DNA of 64,000 bases, from contig NW_017386027.1 in NCBI RefSeq assembly GCF_000237925.1, positions 1,426,001-1,490,000 on the forward strand, in the 5' to 3' direction. Below the pieces are notes generated by a model. It was not told where the DNA came from, searched no databases, and was given only the letters and a program-made list of their open reading frames with translations. The stretch's first letter is position 1; each line of letters starts with the position of its first letter. Positions 31,802-43,971 of the stretch are shown piece by piece. The translations under genes were made by a program, and so were the position numbers. Source of the stretch: Schistosoma mansoni (taxonomy: Eukaryota > Platyhelminthes > Trematoda > Strigeidida > Schistosomatidae).

Positions 31802-34800
31802 ATGGCGGGTGTTGTTCTGGAGACTTTAAACGTTCGGAAGCTTGCTTCTTTCGGATGTCTTATGCTAGCTGTTCAAATTTGTTTTTTCCTTATTGGTGGA
31901 CTTATAGCCCCAGCTCCTAACACAACAGACCAGATATTAATGTCCAAGTGTATTGATCGTTCCGGTGATGTATTGAAGTGGCATTTCGCCAGACCTATTT
32001 CTAATGAGAGCTGCCAAGAAATCTTACCAGACGGTGATATTGAGGAAGTTGTTCCGTCTGACGTTGATGCAAACTCGATTGTGTTCATTGCTCAGTTTCC
32101 ACACCCAAGAGACGGGATGGATCTGCATATGACCAGATGGTTCCAACAAGTTATTGGTGTGTTGATGTTAGATATCAAGCAAAAATATTCCAAGGAAGTA
32201 GGTTAAAATTCGCAATTATTTAAACATGAAATTTCCAGCAAAAGTAATACTAGTAGTTAAGAATATGTGATCAAGTATGGACTGGTTTCATTTTCATATC
32301 ATTAATATAAGCCGTGCGGTAGCTGTCCGGTATGTAGTTGATGTACATGACGTAGCGTTGTCTGGAGTTGAAACGGTTATATATTCTTGAAGAACATATC
32401 TTTTATTCACCTGTTTCTTCAGTCGGTAGTATATCGAAAAATTTGTAACCAGCAAATTAGTTGTGGAACATCGACATCCCGTTGTAAATTTTAGTAAATC
32501 ATATTTGGTACTTGGTCTGTGTTGTTTTGTATACGTTGTACAAAACTATGCACATAACTCAGATCACTTGTACCATAATCCATGGTGTTTCAACTTGACC
32601 ACCTCCAAATACTAACGGAGCTCAATTTATCCCGTACTATTTATATATTTAAATGCCAATATTGTTGCAAGGAAGCACAAAATATATATGCACCACAATT
32701 CGTAATTCGATTTGCATGAAAACTAGAATAATGTCCGAGCGCCCAAACCGAAGCAGGTGGTTTTCTTAGGGAACCACTACCCGAGCCTTTGACCTACAGG
32801 TCTAATGCGCAAGTCAGTGAAACAACGTTAGGAAATGCAGTCCCATGGTAGTCGGTGACCAACAATAGGTTTATACGCCATTTTTTCTTTCAGGATCCTG
32901 GAGCTCATGTGCACCATTGGTTTGGAATCAGAGTTTTCCACCTCTCCTAGGTGGATCCTCTATATCCATCAACCCGGTTAAGGCTCCGGACATTCGCTTT
33001 TTGTCCTCTCAATTTCGTAAACAACACCCCAACCGTGAGGAGACAGTGAGTAGGACTTCTCTGTCAGTGGCTATATGTACGTGGTCATGTAAGCATTTCG
33101 AGAAGGAGAGCTGACTCTCCCCACCCTCGGCCGTATCTGGGCTTACTAATAATTGTATCTGTGAAATAAGGATCAGGATTTTTGTGTACATTGGCTGTCT
33201 CTTTAGAGTTTAACTCTCATGGTAAGTTCATTTATCTTCCTGACTTGTACGGTTTTGATCATAGAAATCCTGATTTAGGGAAAAAATATTCGTATCTTAG
33301 GTAACGACATCGTCTAAAAGGGTAGTGAATGCTTCATAACTAAACAGTAGGATTCGAAGAACACGTGTTCAATGTGATGGAAATTATCTGACTTCATTCT
33401 ATGAGCTTTGTTTACTATAAAAGAAAAAGATCACTAAGAAATGCATCTATCGAAGTATAGTACAAACTGTAGAGTTGACTTTTTGACAATGCAAGTTTGT
33501 GTATCTTGCTTCTAGTATTAGTTCTTCCGTTTACAACAGGGTTGTTGTTTTCCTATTTTAGTGGGTTCCTTTTAGGTGGCTAGCAAAATGTCTTCAAAAT
33601 GGCAAATTCACTCAGTTCACATATCAGTTACTATTATCCATCCTATAATTCTAAATACTTGTTTTTTTTCACGCTTTTTAATGTGTTTTAGTTGGAAAAT
33701 ACTGAGATAACATTTGATTTACGACTGGGTTATCGTAATCATGATGATCCTAAACATGTTTGGCACGAATTAGCTCGTTCAGTTGAAGTTCGACCGCTTA
33801 AATGTACTCTTGACCGTGAAGCCAAACGACATCAAGGACATGCTCATGCACTTGATGAAGGATTTTACTACGATTGTGAAGTTTTACCTCTGTTCACCTT
33901 AGCTAGTTGTCATCATGAAGAATATTTGTTAAACCTGAGAATTCCTGTTGATGAGAAGCGAAAAATCAATGTTGGTGTCGGAAGTATTCAGGATGTGTGG
34001 ATGGTTGAAATTCATCAAAATGGAGGATTTACTAAGGTGAATAAATTGTTAGTTATTTTCTTGTGGCTATTGTTTGCCACTTTGACCGTTTATAATCTCA
34101 CGTCTTTACATTGCGTACGACTGATGGACTGACATCTTCGCTTTTGGTCTCATCTTAAAGTGAGCTGATTAAACTTCGTGAATCTGATTTGGCTTTTTTT
34201 AAATCCTTAACAGACAGTTAACTTTGGCTAGATTAGCACAAAATTTAAAGATATGGCTACTATATGATAATCTGACTTTGTATTTATGTCATCATCAATA
34301 TAGAGCCCGGCACAAATGTGTGTTGACCCAGTTCGTCATACCTCATTAGCACGACGAGATAAATAACAAAAGAGATGCTTGTAGTGTGATAGAAATTATA
34401 CTTAGAATGTGGTTTAAAATGACCATGGAAAGGTATAAATGGAGGAATACTGAAACGTAAGGTCAGGAGGAGGGTAGGGAATCCACCTTCCCCATTATAA
34501 ACGATTCTAGACCATATCACCCAAATTCCCTATTCACATACTGTACATATAGTTTAAACACAACTTGAAAACCCACCCCTATTTTGCTTTAACTAATGAT
34601 TTATCTTCTACATAGTAGGCGTTATTCACGGCAATTGTTCGAACACTCTCAAGGTTGCTGAGTTTATTGAAACCTAGAAAATCGGAGTGTTTTCCTGAAC
34701 ACTATCTTTTAATTCTTGTTACTCTACCTATAAGTTTCTCTACTCCTTCGTATCATTCGTCATCTTATGATTCTTTTGTGATGTATAGTCAGCACATTAT

Positions 34801-37800
34801 TAATGCTGTTTTCAAAATGCTATGTTTGCGGATCCTAAACTTGATACTTGTGTCCTGTAGTTAAACCTATTAACCTGATGTATATTCAGATAAAAGTTCG
34901 AACTCATAAAATTTTGTTACATTGCAGTGAAAACTGATGTATAAACGAAGAATACTTTCCAATAAATTCTCAGGTTTTATGGTTGCGTATTGAAATTAAT
35001 AATCTAAATACTTCATTTAAAATTATAGCATGTGAACTTAGAATTGTTTGTTCAAAATATGAAAGTAGTAATCCTGATAAGGAAGAGATCAAATTTCTAG
35101 CCTCCCATGACTAGAGAATAGATAGGTTTTAGAGTAAAATAATGCAAGAAACATCCAAAGCATTTCCAGATTGTTTTTCTTACATATCTTTCTCCAACAG
35201 TAATTTTACACTGCGTGGTTTGTTTGTTTCACTTCAAACATTGTAAAGATTAAATTTATACAAATATTTGTCAATATTTGAACGAATAGTTTGATAAAAA
35301 GATAATTATCACAAATAAAAAAGATTTAAGTCTTTTAATGAACAACTAATAGTGTCAGTTAGTCATATCCAACGTAGTACCTGGAACACATGTGCGTCGG
35401 TTCAAGTTTTCACATTACATTATAACACCAAGATGAACTTAATAGTTCGGGTCCCAGTTTATTAAACGTAGTAAATGTATCAATAGTGATACAAACGTTT
35501 AGTAATAGAAAGAGAAGCAGAAAGCATGAGACAATTTCGGGATATAAGGGAAGACAAAGAGTGAGTGCATCTGAGCCATTCAATCCAATATCTCCAATCT
35601 TTGGAACTTAAAATATACCTTTATAATCATCAGATAATAAGTTTATTTTCATTAAATCTTAGTTCAGTATACATAAGGTCAGTTGAGTAGGGATATACCG
35701 ATACACCTAATTGTCCATTACTTTGTTTTTCAAAGGTACAGGATATAACTCAAATTTGTTGTCAGTTATTTAGTTTATACGATTGACTCTTATTTAAATC
35801 GTGACCAGTTTACGGAAACAGTAATGTTGTATCTCGAGGCTCAGTAGGAATCCAGCTCAGCTTTAGGAACTGAAAAATTGTTTAAGTGGTCCAGGAAAAT
35901 AATCTTTGGAGTTAACGGAGTGTCTAACTTAATTACATACTTGACCTGAACAATTGGTTGGATGGTTGGAGGGAATCGAGCTAGTCTGGTATCAGGAAAT
36001 TCAAATGAACATTTGTCTAATGCTTCGAACCAGTGAACGCAGCCTCGCGTAAGAGCATTTAACATTAAAATCGCCTTAAGAAGGGAAGATGATTTCAGTC
36101 CTAATAATTTCCTTAACGAGTGGTTCCCCAGATGTTCCCTAAAACCTGTAAAATAATTTTGCTATCTGATATTGTGTATGGGTGCATTAGATGACCGTTA
36201 ATCTGTACGGTAATAAATTTTCTGTCCCAATCTACCCTCATCTGATATGTGGTTAACAAACTCAGTGTAGTTTGTAGCTATATGAAAATTTTTTCTTGTA
36301 TATTTTCAATTATAGGTATGGTTTTCATTGAAAACATTTTCATTCCCAATTGTATTACTGGCTTTGATATTTTTTGGTCATCGTGTCAAAGAGTTAGAAC
36401 GTCCACCAAACATACTAGAAAAAACTATATTCATCTTGGGAATTTGTTTATCTATATTGAACTGTCCAGTTGAATGGTTATCGCTTATGTAAGTCTATTT
36501 ATTTGTTTCTTAGATTTACTAGTATATATATATAATTGGTTATCACAAACTTGGAATGGGGATTGATAATGAAAAATGCAATTTGATTTGTGTCTTCAAA
36601 TCTGAACTAAAATACATCGCCGTCTGTACATGATGGTTTCAAATGCCATGGCATGGCTGAGGGTGGGGAGAGTCAGCTCTCCCTCTCGAAATGCTCTCAC
36701 ATGGACACGCGTATACGGCCTATGTCAGGGAAGTCCTACTCACTGTCTTCTCACAGTTGGGGTGTTGTTTACGAAATTGAGAAAACAAAAAGGCGAATGT
36801 CCGGAGCCTCAACCGGGTTGATGGATATAGAGGATCCACCTAGGAGAGGTGGAAAACTCTGATTCCAAACCAATGGTGCACATGGACTCCAGTATCCTGA
36901 ACCAATTGTTGGTCACTGACTACTATGGAACTGTGGATTAGACCTGTAGGTCAAAGGCTCGGGGAGTGGCTCCCTAAGAAAACCACCTGCTTCGGTTTGG
37001 GCGTCCGGACATTATTCTAGTCTTCATGCAAATGGAATGATGAATTGTGGTGCATATATATTTTGTGCCTCCTTGTACCAACATTTGTGTTTAAATAAAA
37101 TAAGGAAATGTACTCATGAGTTTCGACAAAAGAATGTATTATGTGCATTATTCCTAATATTGAATGTTTGGGTATTTTTGGTCTGTCACGTAGATCATGT
37201 TTACTGGAAAATCGCATCAGTTTATTAAGTCGTTCATTATTTCTGTCGTTAATTCCAATTATTCGTGCGTGGTTTATAATAATACCTGAGTTTTCTAAAT
37301 GAAGTAGGTAATTTTTCCCAGAGTATCTAAAGGCATATACCTGATTTAACGAAGGGACGTTATGGAAATATGGTCTTATGGGTAGTCAGAGATCAGAATC
37401 GGCTCACATACAATTGACTTTAAATCAAAGTATTCCATCTTACCCGCGTAGGTCATTCGTAATTACAAAGCAAATTTTAAATCCGCATGCCCAACCCGTG
37501 TGTTGTATTCTCAGACCTCTATTATGCCGAATTGTTTACGTATTGTAAGCAAACAGAAATTTGTTGATTGAATATTTATCATTCTTGAAACCAAACAATT
37601 TTAATTGCAATACTACCATCAACTAACTCCTCACTTTCACAGACTGATTGATTCGGAAATACCAATTGTTAAAATTACACTTTAACAATTGGTAATTACA
37701 CTGCCCCTAAATGCTCTGGTACGGCCGAGAGTGGGAGAGTCCCCTCTCCCTCTCGAAATGTTCTCACACGGACACGCGTTTATAGCCTCTGCTAGGGAAG

Positions 37801-40800
37801 TCCTACTCATTGCCTTCTCGTGGCGGGGGTGTTGTTTACGAAATTGAGAAGACAAAAAGCGAATGTCCGAAGCCTTAACCGGGTTGATGGATATAGAGGA
37901 TCCACCTAGGAGAGTTGGAAAACCCTGATTCCAAACCACTTATGCACATGGACTACAGTATCTTGAAGGGAACAAATGGCGTGATTATAATCCTCTCTGT
38001 ATATATTGACGAGTTATTTATTTGTCAGTTGAACGCAAACTACATTTCACGTTTCTATAAACTAACTTATGAATACCAGAAAATTATTTCACCTAATAAC
38101 GTTAAAGATTAAAGATGTATCGATCTGTCTGTTATAGTTCCTCTTATTACGACCCAGCTACTCCTATTACTTAGTATTCGTGGACACTACTTCACTCGAC
38201 AAGTCCTCAAGTCAGAACACGGCTAAACAGGGACGAAATTATATTCCAGATGACAAGGGTAGATGGAAATAGGAATCACAATTGAAAAAACGTTAGTATA
38301 CTTATGGTTTTCATACGAGAAGATTCTGGAGTCTTCTCCAAGTATTCACTAGCGCTGATTGGTTAAAAAATAACCAATCAACGTGCCCCAACATAATCCT
38401 GCACGGAACATGCTTTAATCCAATCTATGTCCCGCTAACATTATCATTATGATTTTTTCATTAGTTAAAATATTGCGAAGTTTTGATAGACTCTGAAATT
38501 CGTAAAAATCTTCAACTATTAGTCACAATTGAGTTGTGAACTCTAACCGGATAGTCTATTCACCTACCTATATGTTCGGACCGATAATCGTTCAATGAAT
38601 AACCATGTTATGGTATGTTTACTTTTAGATTTTGTTGAAACTCCTGTTTCTACACCAAACAGCTGGCATTGTGAATCTATTAATGTTGAGTATTAGTATC
38701 TTATATTTATGAGACTGTAATAATTGTGTCTTACTGTTAACACAAACCTTACAATTTTGTTTAAATGTTCAAATGCAATCTTTTTCTTTTTCCTATTCAG
38801 ATATAACTTTTCATTTTGGCTTGTCTTAAGTGATATACGTCAAGGTTTATTTTATGCTACACTTGTTTGCTTTTGGCTTGTTTTCACTGGTGAGCACATG
38901 ATGCAAGAATCATCATCAGGGAATCGATCAAAGTCTAATAATAATTGTTATGGTTTAAATGGATTGTATTGGCCAAGAATTTTACTTGTGGCCAGTTGTT
39001 GTGCTGCTTTATTTATTTTTGAATTAGCTGAACGTGGAGTACAAATACGTAATCCATTTTACAGGTAATTGTTAATATGAGGGGTTGTGCAGATAATCTA
39101 ATGTTATCGAGACTATGTACTAATCTAAGCTAGAAAACGACTAAAAAATTGAGAGCACTGGACTACTTCACTCAGTCCATGATCTAGAGTGTAATACCTC
39201 AAATCAATTAAAGTTAGACGTGCATACCACTGGATTACGGCCAAGTTGTTTAACTGTTCGCTAGCGAAACTATGGATCCCGGGTCCAGTGTCTTCTGGTG
39301 GAGTCGTGGATGCGCGTCTCTGACGACAGTTGTCCATTGCTTTCAGGTTTCCAGTGGTTGTCTAACTTAGATCGTTTTGCGATTTCAATTACAAGTATTC
39401 CGTAGCTATTTCAATGTTTATTAAAGATGTCCACAGTGTCAATGTATGATAAAGATCAAACATTAAAAGGTAGGGATCAACAAATAACAAACTAATTTGG
39501 TAAAATTGTAGTCAAAGTTCTGTCGTATCTGCCATCTTAATGCGGTGTTCGGGATTGCTTACTTTGGTGACTTAATTGACTTATATTGGTTTAAATAATT
39601 GTTCTACCATGTCAAGCAGGTCGGCTAGAGTGATGTGAAAATAAAAGTATTGTTTGACGTTTAAAGATAAAGTTGTTTTTGTGCGTTGTGGTTCTGTTAG
39701 TCATATGTTGAGATGTTATGTTTTTAGAGGTAATCAGGAGGCAACGCTGACTAATCTAGTTTCTGTGCTAATGGACACTCGTCAGCGGGATATACCCGTC
39801 ATATTGAGGGGACGCGTGTCTCTTATTCAATTCAAACTCGCATCACCCAGCTTTACAATATAAGACGTTACCACTGAGTTATCCGGTCCGTGACGGATCT
39901 CCTGCAGATTACCTTCAACCACCTAACATTTTCAAACGACTATGGTAAGCGATAGTGTCAGGAATTGACATAAATAAATTAGACTATATGTGTAAATTCT
40001 ACTCAACTTAGACTTACGTTTAGAATATAAGTAACGCATCCACACAAGAAAATTGCACAGATATAAAGACAAAATCGTGTTACACGTATTAGAATAAACC
40101 GAAATTATCAAAATATTATTGATAGTTGTAAAAAAGATGTTATTCGGTACAACACATAGACTACAAAAGTTGCCGAACATTGTTCAAACTACTGATTATT
40201 AATAAGTAGTATACTGCGGCACACAAGCGACAGTAAATTGATTTAGGAATTTATGTGCGTTGCAGAAGATGAACTTGAAAGATGAGAGTTTTTTTAAACC
40301 AGTGCCTCTTTAAAATGAAAAGAAAATACCATTATTGCATACAACGAATTATTCATCAATTATGAAATCATGTAGAAAGTGTGTAGTCTAAAGATGTATC
40401 TGTAATTAAATTCATTTAGTATTGTTTGTTTGAATCTTCCTATCGATGTGTTAGAACTGCAACTGGTCAGTCTCTAATTGGCATATGTGCGTACTGTGCG
40501 TATTGCCTCGATACAGCCCAAATTCACAAGCATTGTAAACAAAGATGGATAGTGGCTAACAGTGGAATCCAGGACGCGCGTTTCGTCCCATTTGGGACTC
40601 GTCAGTCAGGACGAAACGCGCGTCCTGGATTCCGCTGCTAGCCACTATCCATCTTTGCTTACAATGTATCTGTAACTGTTTAATTTATTTGACTGAAAAT
40701 TTATACACACCCTTGTCATTATCTGTCAAGATATTATGATTAACTCCGTTGATGTGTTTCCATCTTATTTTATCGTTTGCCAGTATATGGTCTCATCCAA

Positions 40801-43712
40801 TTGCTGCAAAAATGGGCTTAACAAGTATTGTCATCGGTGCTTTGTGTGCATTTGCTTATATGATCTATTTAACTATATTAGTTGTTAAAGCATTTATACA
40901 AATATTGGGCAAACGTCGTTTGTTAAACAATCTTCCAATGGAACAACGTCGATATTATAGTGGTATTATATATCGTTTTATGGTACTTTTAACTTATACA
41001 ATAATATGCGCTGGACTTACTGTTGCATTCTTTATCTTTAGTCAGGTAAGAATGATTTTCGCGAGATTTTCCTTTTTGGAGGTTATCGTTTCTTGACTCC
41101 CGAGTTTCGTATGGTTATTCGATAGATAGGTACTGGTTGACATCGTTATCAGTTGTTTTGGTGACTTGTTCTTTCATCTTGCACGAGATTTGTCTCTTGT
41201 TTTAAAGATGATTTACATCAAGAACTGGTTTTGATGTGATAACGATTGAGAAATAGGATGAGTAAACGGATAACTGTCCTTATAAGAACTTTCGTTTAAA
41301 TTTGGATTTACTTGAAATTCAGTCACTGGGATTTTACAAATATATTTTTCATCCTTAATGAACTGCTGTCTTATTCTAAGTTTGTGATTGATCAGCAGTG
41401 TTCATCCCATGGTCCTCTCAAAGGGTGGAAGATGTTAGCTTCAGTCCTCGCAGCTACTAGGTTATCTGTTAGCCACTAAATTAACACCTACCGGTTCATA
41501 TTATCCACCTACACGAATTCACGACATTATCAGACTATTATCCAGCACCAATGGTAGTATCTATTTCACACCGAACATTGTTGTAAATTCCATACTTCCG
41601 TACTATTGAAAGTGTGAAAAAAAGGTGATTACTTTTGTGTTATAATTCTACGGTCTGATTTATCTACTCAGCATACATTCTCCTAAAGGTTCATTTGAAA
41701 GAAACCATTTTATGCAAACAGAGAAGATATAGACTACTGAATACCTACAAATAATACTTGTTCCTTTATAAAGATGATTGAACTGACCAGGACAAGGGCA
41801 TAAATGGTATTCCTGATTAAGTAATTATACACTTATTTAAGATGACTCCCTTACACTTCCATATCATCATCTTACTATGTGATATGTGTATTGTTCCCTT
41901 CCGTATATCATTGTTCTTTAGTTCATCAAGGCTTATTAGTTCAAGCTTACTATCTGTTAATCAATCCCACGTTTTCTCACTATTTTTTTCTGTCAATATT
42001 TTAACGTTACATCGCTAATGGTATAAATGTCGACCATTCTAATTGTTATCAGAAGGGGGTTTTGTGGAGATTTTTAATAATTTTATATAGTTGAGATCAT
42101 GAGTCAATTGAAGCTACACCACAAAACGGCTGTCCAGTGCTTCCAGGTTTTCTATGGTGGTCTAGCTTCAATTGACTCATGATCTCAACTATATAACATT
42201 CTGATTGTATTCAAAGAATTGTAAGTGTTGAAATTAATCTACTTTTTCTTATTTTCTACTCCTGTTTTACCACTTCGATGATGATGACAGTGGTATGCAT
42301 GTGCAGTTATATTACGAAACTTTCTAAAATATTTATGTGAATAGTACACTACATATGCATAAACCACTACCTACTTCGATATTTGGTGCTGGCTAGAGTA
42401 TAAACGTTTAAGTTTGCAGGAACCTGTAGGTGACAAATTGAAGACAAAGCATCAGTCTATCAATTCATTGTTAAACCAAATCATCTTGGTAAATGCAGAC
42501 TACTTAGTTGGAGTCCAGTTCATAATTGTGACTAGTGGATTGGTGATGTTAAATGATATGGCTCAGAATCGATCACACTGGCATAGATGGACTTATTTTT
42601 TGTCTTCCCATAGATAATAGGTTTCAGTATTCCTTCATACTGAACTATTTTCTGCAATATTTAATCTTTTCCATTGTCACTGATGTTACTACTTTATTTT
42701 GACCTTTTTACTATTCATCTTGTTCGTTTTATCTGTTTGTGTGGATTCGGTGTGATGATTTGAACTAAATTACATTTTCATAGTTGAAAGCGTGAGTCAA
42801 CCGATGATAGACCACCAGGGAAAACCTGGAAGCACTGGNNNNNNNNNNNNNNNNNNNNNNNNNNNNNNNNNNNNNNNNNNNNNNNNNNNNNNNNNNNNNN
42901 NNNNNNNNNNNNNNNNNNNNNNNNNNNNNNNNNNNNNNNNNNNNNNNNNNNNNNNNNNNNNNNNNNNNNNNNNNNNNNNNNNNNNNNNNNNNNNNNNNNN
43001 NNNNNNNNNNNNNNNNNNNNNNNNNNNNNNNNNNNNNNGCCCCAATGACTCGCAGCACTATACGGATGCCGTCCCGCACCATGTCTTCCCAGGTTTTCGT
43101 TGGTGGTCTAGCATCAATTGACTCACGCTTTCAACTATGAAAATCCTAAATCTCCACAAAACCCCTTCTGATAAATTACATTTTTCTCAAGCTTTACATT
43201 GATCATACTCACTATGTGATTCATGTTTGTTCATGATATACCTTTCTTGTTTGTTCTCTTTTCTATAGGTTACAGAAGATCAATGGAAATGGGGTGAGAA
43301 AAGTGTAGAATATACTTCAGCTTTTATAACTGGTGTTTATGGTATGTGGAATGTATACGTTGTAGCTGTATTGTGTTTGTATTCACCATCACATAAATTT
43401 CGTAGTGTTGCTGGTCAACAATTATACAATCGATTATTAATTCATAATTCTGTAACAACAACGACAATATTACCTGGTACTACTAATAGTAATACCTGTG
43501 CTTCTACTATTGCAACAATACATGATTCATTTATAGGTCATGATATTGACATATATGATAAACAATCAGAAACAATTCAATTAGTTCCAAAACAATCAAT
43601 TGATTATAAAGAGAATTTACCATCTACATCTACATCTTTATCAAATGTTGAAGCAAAATCTTATCTTTTAACAGAAGGTTTGAAATTTATACGTAAAGAA
43701 GCATTTGAATAA
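31802..43712 (+). CDS. WLS: Wntless / Evi, Wnt cargo receptor (six exons, complete)
   Basis: Exons 31802-32197, 33692-34036, 36316-36488, 38801-39064, 40784-41045 and 43269-43712 join in frame to 627 codons plus TAA, all introns GT-AG. WLS escorts lipidated Wnts from the ER/Golgi to the plasma membrane. Visible: an N-terminal membrane segment ([19 protein letters not shown], residues ~19-37) and a lumenal domain with [18 protein letters not shown]. Then come the family hallmark [12 protein letters not shown] at the exon 2/3 joint, [26 protein letters not shown], and a last pair of helices with [11 protein letters not shown]. The cytosolic C-tail (~115 residues after YSPSHKFR) is Thr/Ser/Asn-rich and longer than the vertebrate tail, which explains most of the length difference from the ~540-residue vertebrate protein. 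Introns carry family B and D copies and the assembly gap. Confidence 0.96.
32640..33142 (-). mobile_element. Family D retroposon in WLS intron 1
   Basis: Nearly identical to 18073-18588 over ~430 bp, with a differing 5' end (SENSE start GCCCAGATACGGCCGAGGG). No clear target duplication found; the tail end is TATTTATATATTTAAATG. Confidence 0.8.
34037..36315 (+). other. WLS intron 2
   Basis: 2279 bp, no exon on either strand that I can support. A possible tRNA-box-like family A relic at 35355-35470 (CGGTTCAAGTTTTCAC) is too weak to claim. A 74-codon minus frame at 35841-36065 resembles nothing I know. Confidence 0.6.
36640..37105 (+). mobile_element. Family D retroposon in WLS intron 3
   Basis: Plus-sense copy: starts GGCTGAGGGTGGGGAGAG, passes GGTCACTGACTACTATGG, ends GTGTTTAAATAAAATAAGG. 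Shares the subfamily differences of the 18.1 and 32.7 kb copies. Confidence 0.8.
37661..37693. repeat. Perfect 13 bp inverted repeat with 7-base loop
   Basis: ACCAATTGTTAAA and TTTAACAATTGGT separated by ATTACAC. It lies directly before a truncated family D copy in WLS intron 3. Confidence 0.85.
37700..37985 (+). mobile_element. Family D retroposon, 3' half missing
   Basis: Starts CTCTGGTACGGCCGAGAG and ends at GGGAACAAATGGCGTG. The tail is absent, so the right side was deleted or interrupted rather than 5'-truncated. Confidence 0.78.
39160..39390 (+). mobile_element. Family B SINE, degraded, WLS intron 4
   Basis: ATTACGGCCAAGTTGTTTAAC (A-box area), GATCCCGGGTCCAGTG (B-box relic), GAGTCGTGGATGCGCG, CTGACGACAGTTGTCCATTG with most of the ribozyme deleted, then CAGGTTTCCAGTGGTTGTCT. 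Confidence 0.6.
39735..39895 (-). mobile_element. Family A-like hammerhead repeat, diverged, WLS intron 4
   Basis: Minus strand: TAACTCAGTGGTAACG fits an A box, GAGTTTGAATTG a degraded B box, then CCCGCTGACGAGTGTCC and CACAGAAAC as the hammerhead boxes. No clear cleavage triplet partner. Confidence 0.6.
40425..40600 (-). mobile_element. Family A repeat, minus arm of a near-perfect palindrome
   Basis: Minus strand CTGACGA, GTCCC/GGGAC, GAAA, CGCGCG, GTC, CTGGATTCCACTG, then the family 3' region down to 40425. The core is intact, but the 5' strand of stem I is replaced by the start of the opposite arm. Confidence 0.85.
40601..40666 (+). mobile_element. Family A fragment, plus arm of the palindrome
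   Basis: Starts inside the hammerhead at GGACGAAACGCGCGTCC and runs to GCTTACAATG. It mirrors 40531-40588 with 58 bp arms and only a few mismatches. Confidence 0.85.
41280..41375. repeat. Rearranged fragment of the Penelope-like terminal repeat
   Basis: ATAAGAACTTTCGTTTAAATTT is followed directly by GGATTTACTTGAAATTCAG, words that lie in opposite orientations in the 16.9 kb copy. WLS intron 5. Confidence 0.5.
42055..42205. mobile_element. Family B fold-back copy, WLS intron 5
   Basis: Left arm TATATAGTTGAGATCATGAG... (minus) and right arm ...CTCATGATCTCAACTATATA (plus) are ~38 bp inverted repeats with one or two mismatches. The loop is only ~33 bases and holds the 3' half of the ribozyme and tail (GGCTGTCCAGTGCTTCC). 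Confidence 0.85.
42415..42620 (+). mobile_element. RTE LINE 3' end, degraded, WLS intron 5
   Basis: Translates in parts as [13 protein letters not shown] and [16 protein letters not shown], matching the ORF terminus at 58.8-58.95 kb. Contains several frame breaks. Confidence 0.7.
42780..43175. mobile_element. Family B inverted pair containing the assembly gap
   Basis: Left arm ATAGTTGAAAGCGTGAGTCA (minus) and right arm TGACTCACGCTTTCAACTAT (plus) face each other across the N run. The right flank ends with the family terminus CCACAAAACCCCTTCTGATA. Confidence 0.85.
42839..43038. other. Assembly gap of 200 N
   Basis: Exactly 200 N, the conventional size for a gap of unknown or estimated length, inside WLS intron 5. 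Confidence 0.98.
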
Positions 43713-43743
43713 AAATTAACATGAAATGATTTACAAACAACAG

Positions 43744-43971
43744 TAAGTACTACTACTACTGCTACTACTAGGACTACGACTACTACTACTTAATACTACT
43801 ACTACCACTAATACTACTACTACTACCACTAATATTACTACTACTACCACTAATACTACTACTACCAGTAATACTACTACTACCACTACTACTACTACTA
43901 CTACCACTAATACTACTACTACTACTACTACCAGTAATACTACTACTCCTGCAACTACTACTACCTATGTT
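43744..43971. repeat. (TAC)n compound microsatellite after the WLS stop
   Basis: Imperfect ACT/TAC units over ~225 bp, beginning ~30 bases after the WLS stop codon, so probably in its 3' UTR. The minus-strand poly-Ser frame here is a by-product of the repeat. Confidence 0.9.

Noticed and set aside
35355-35470. Possible family A relic in WLS intron 2
   Set aside because: Only a B-box-like CGGTTCAAG and weak spacing; no hammerhead boxes.
35841-36065. 74-codon minus frame inside WLS intron 2
   Set aside because: Text is not obviously low-complexity, but I recognise no family and saw no splice sites; left as unexplained.
43744-43971. Possible CRISPR-like or structured array
   Set aside because: Units are plain trinucleotides without spacers; eukaryotic microsatellite.
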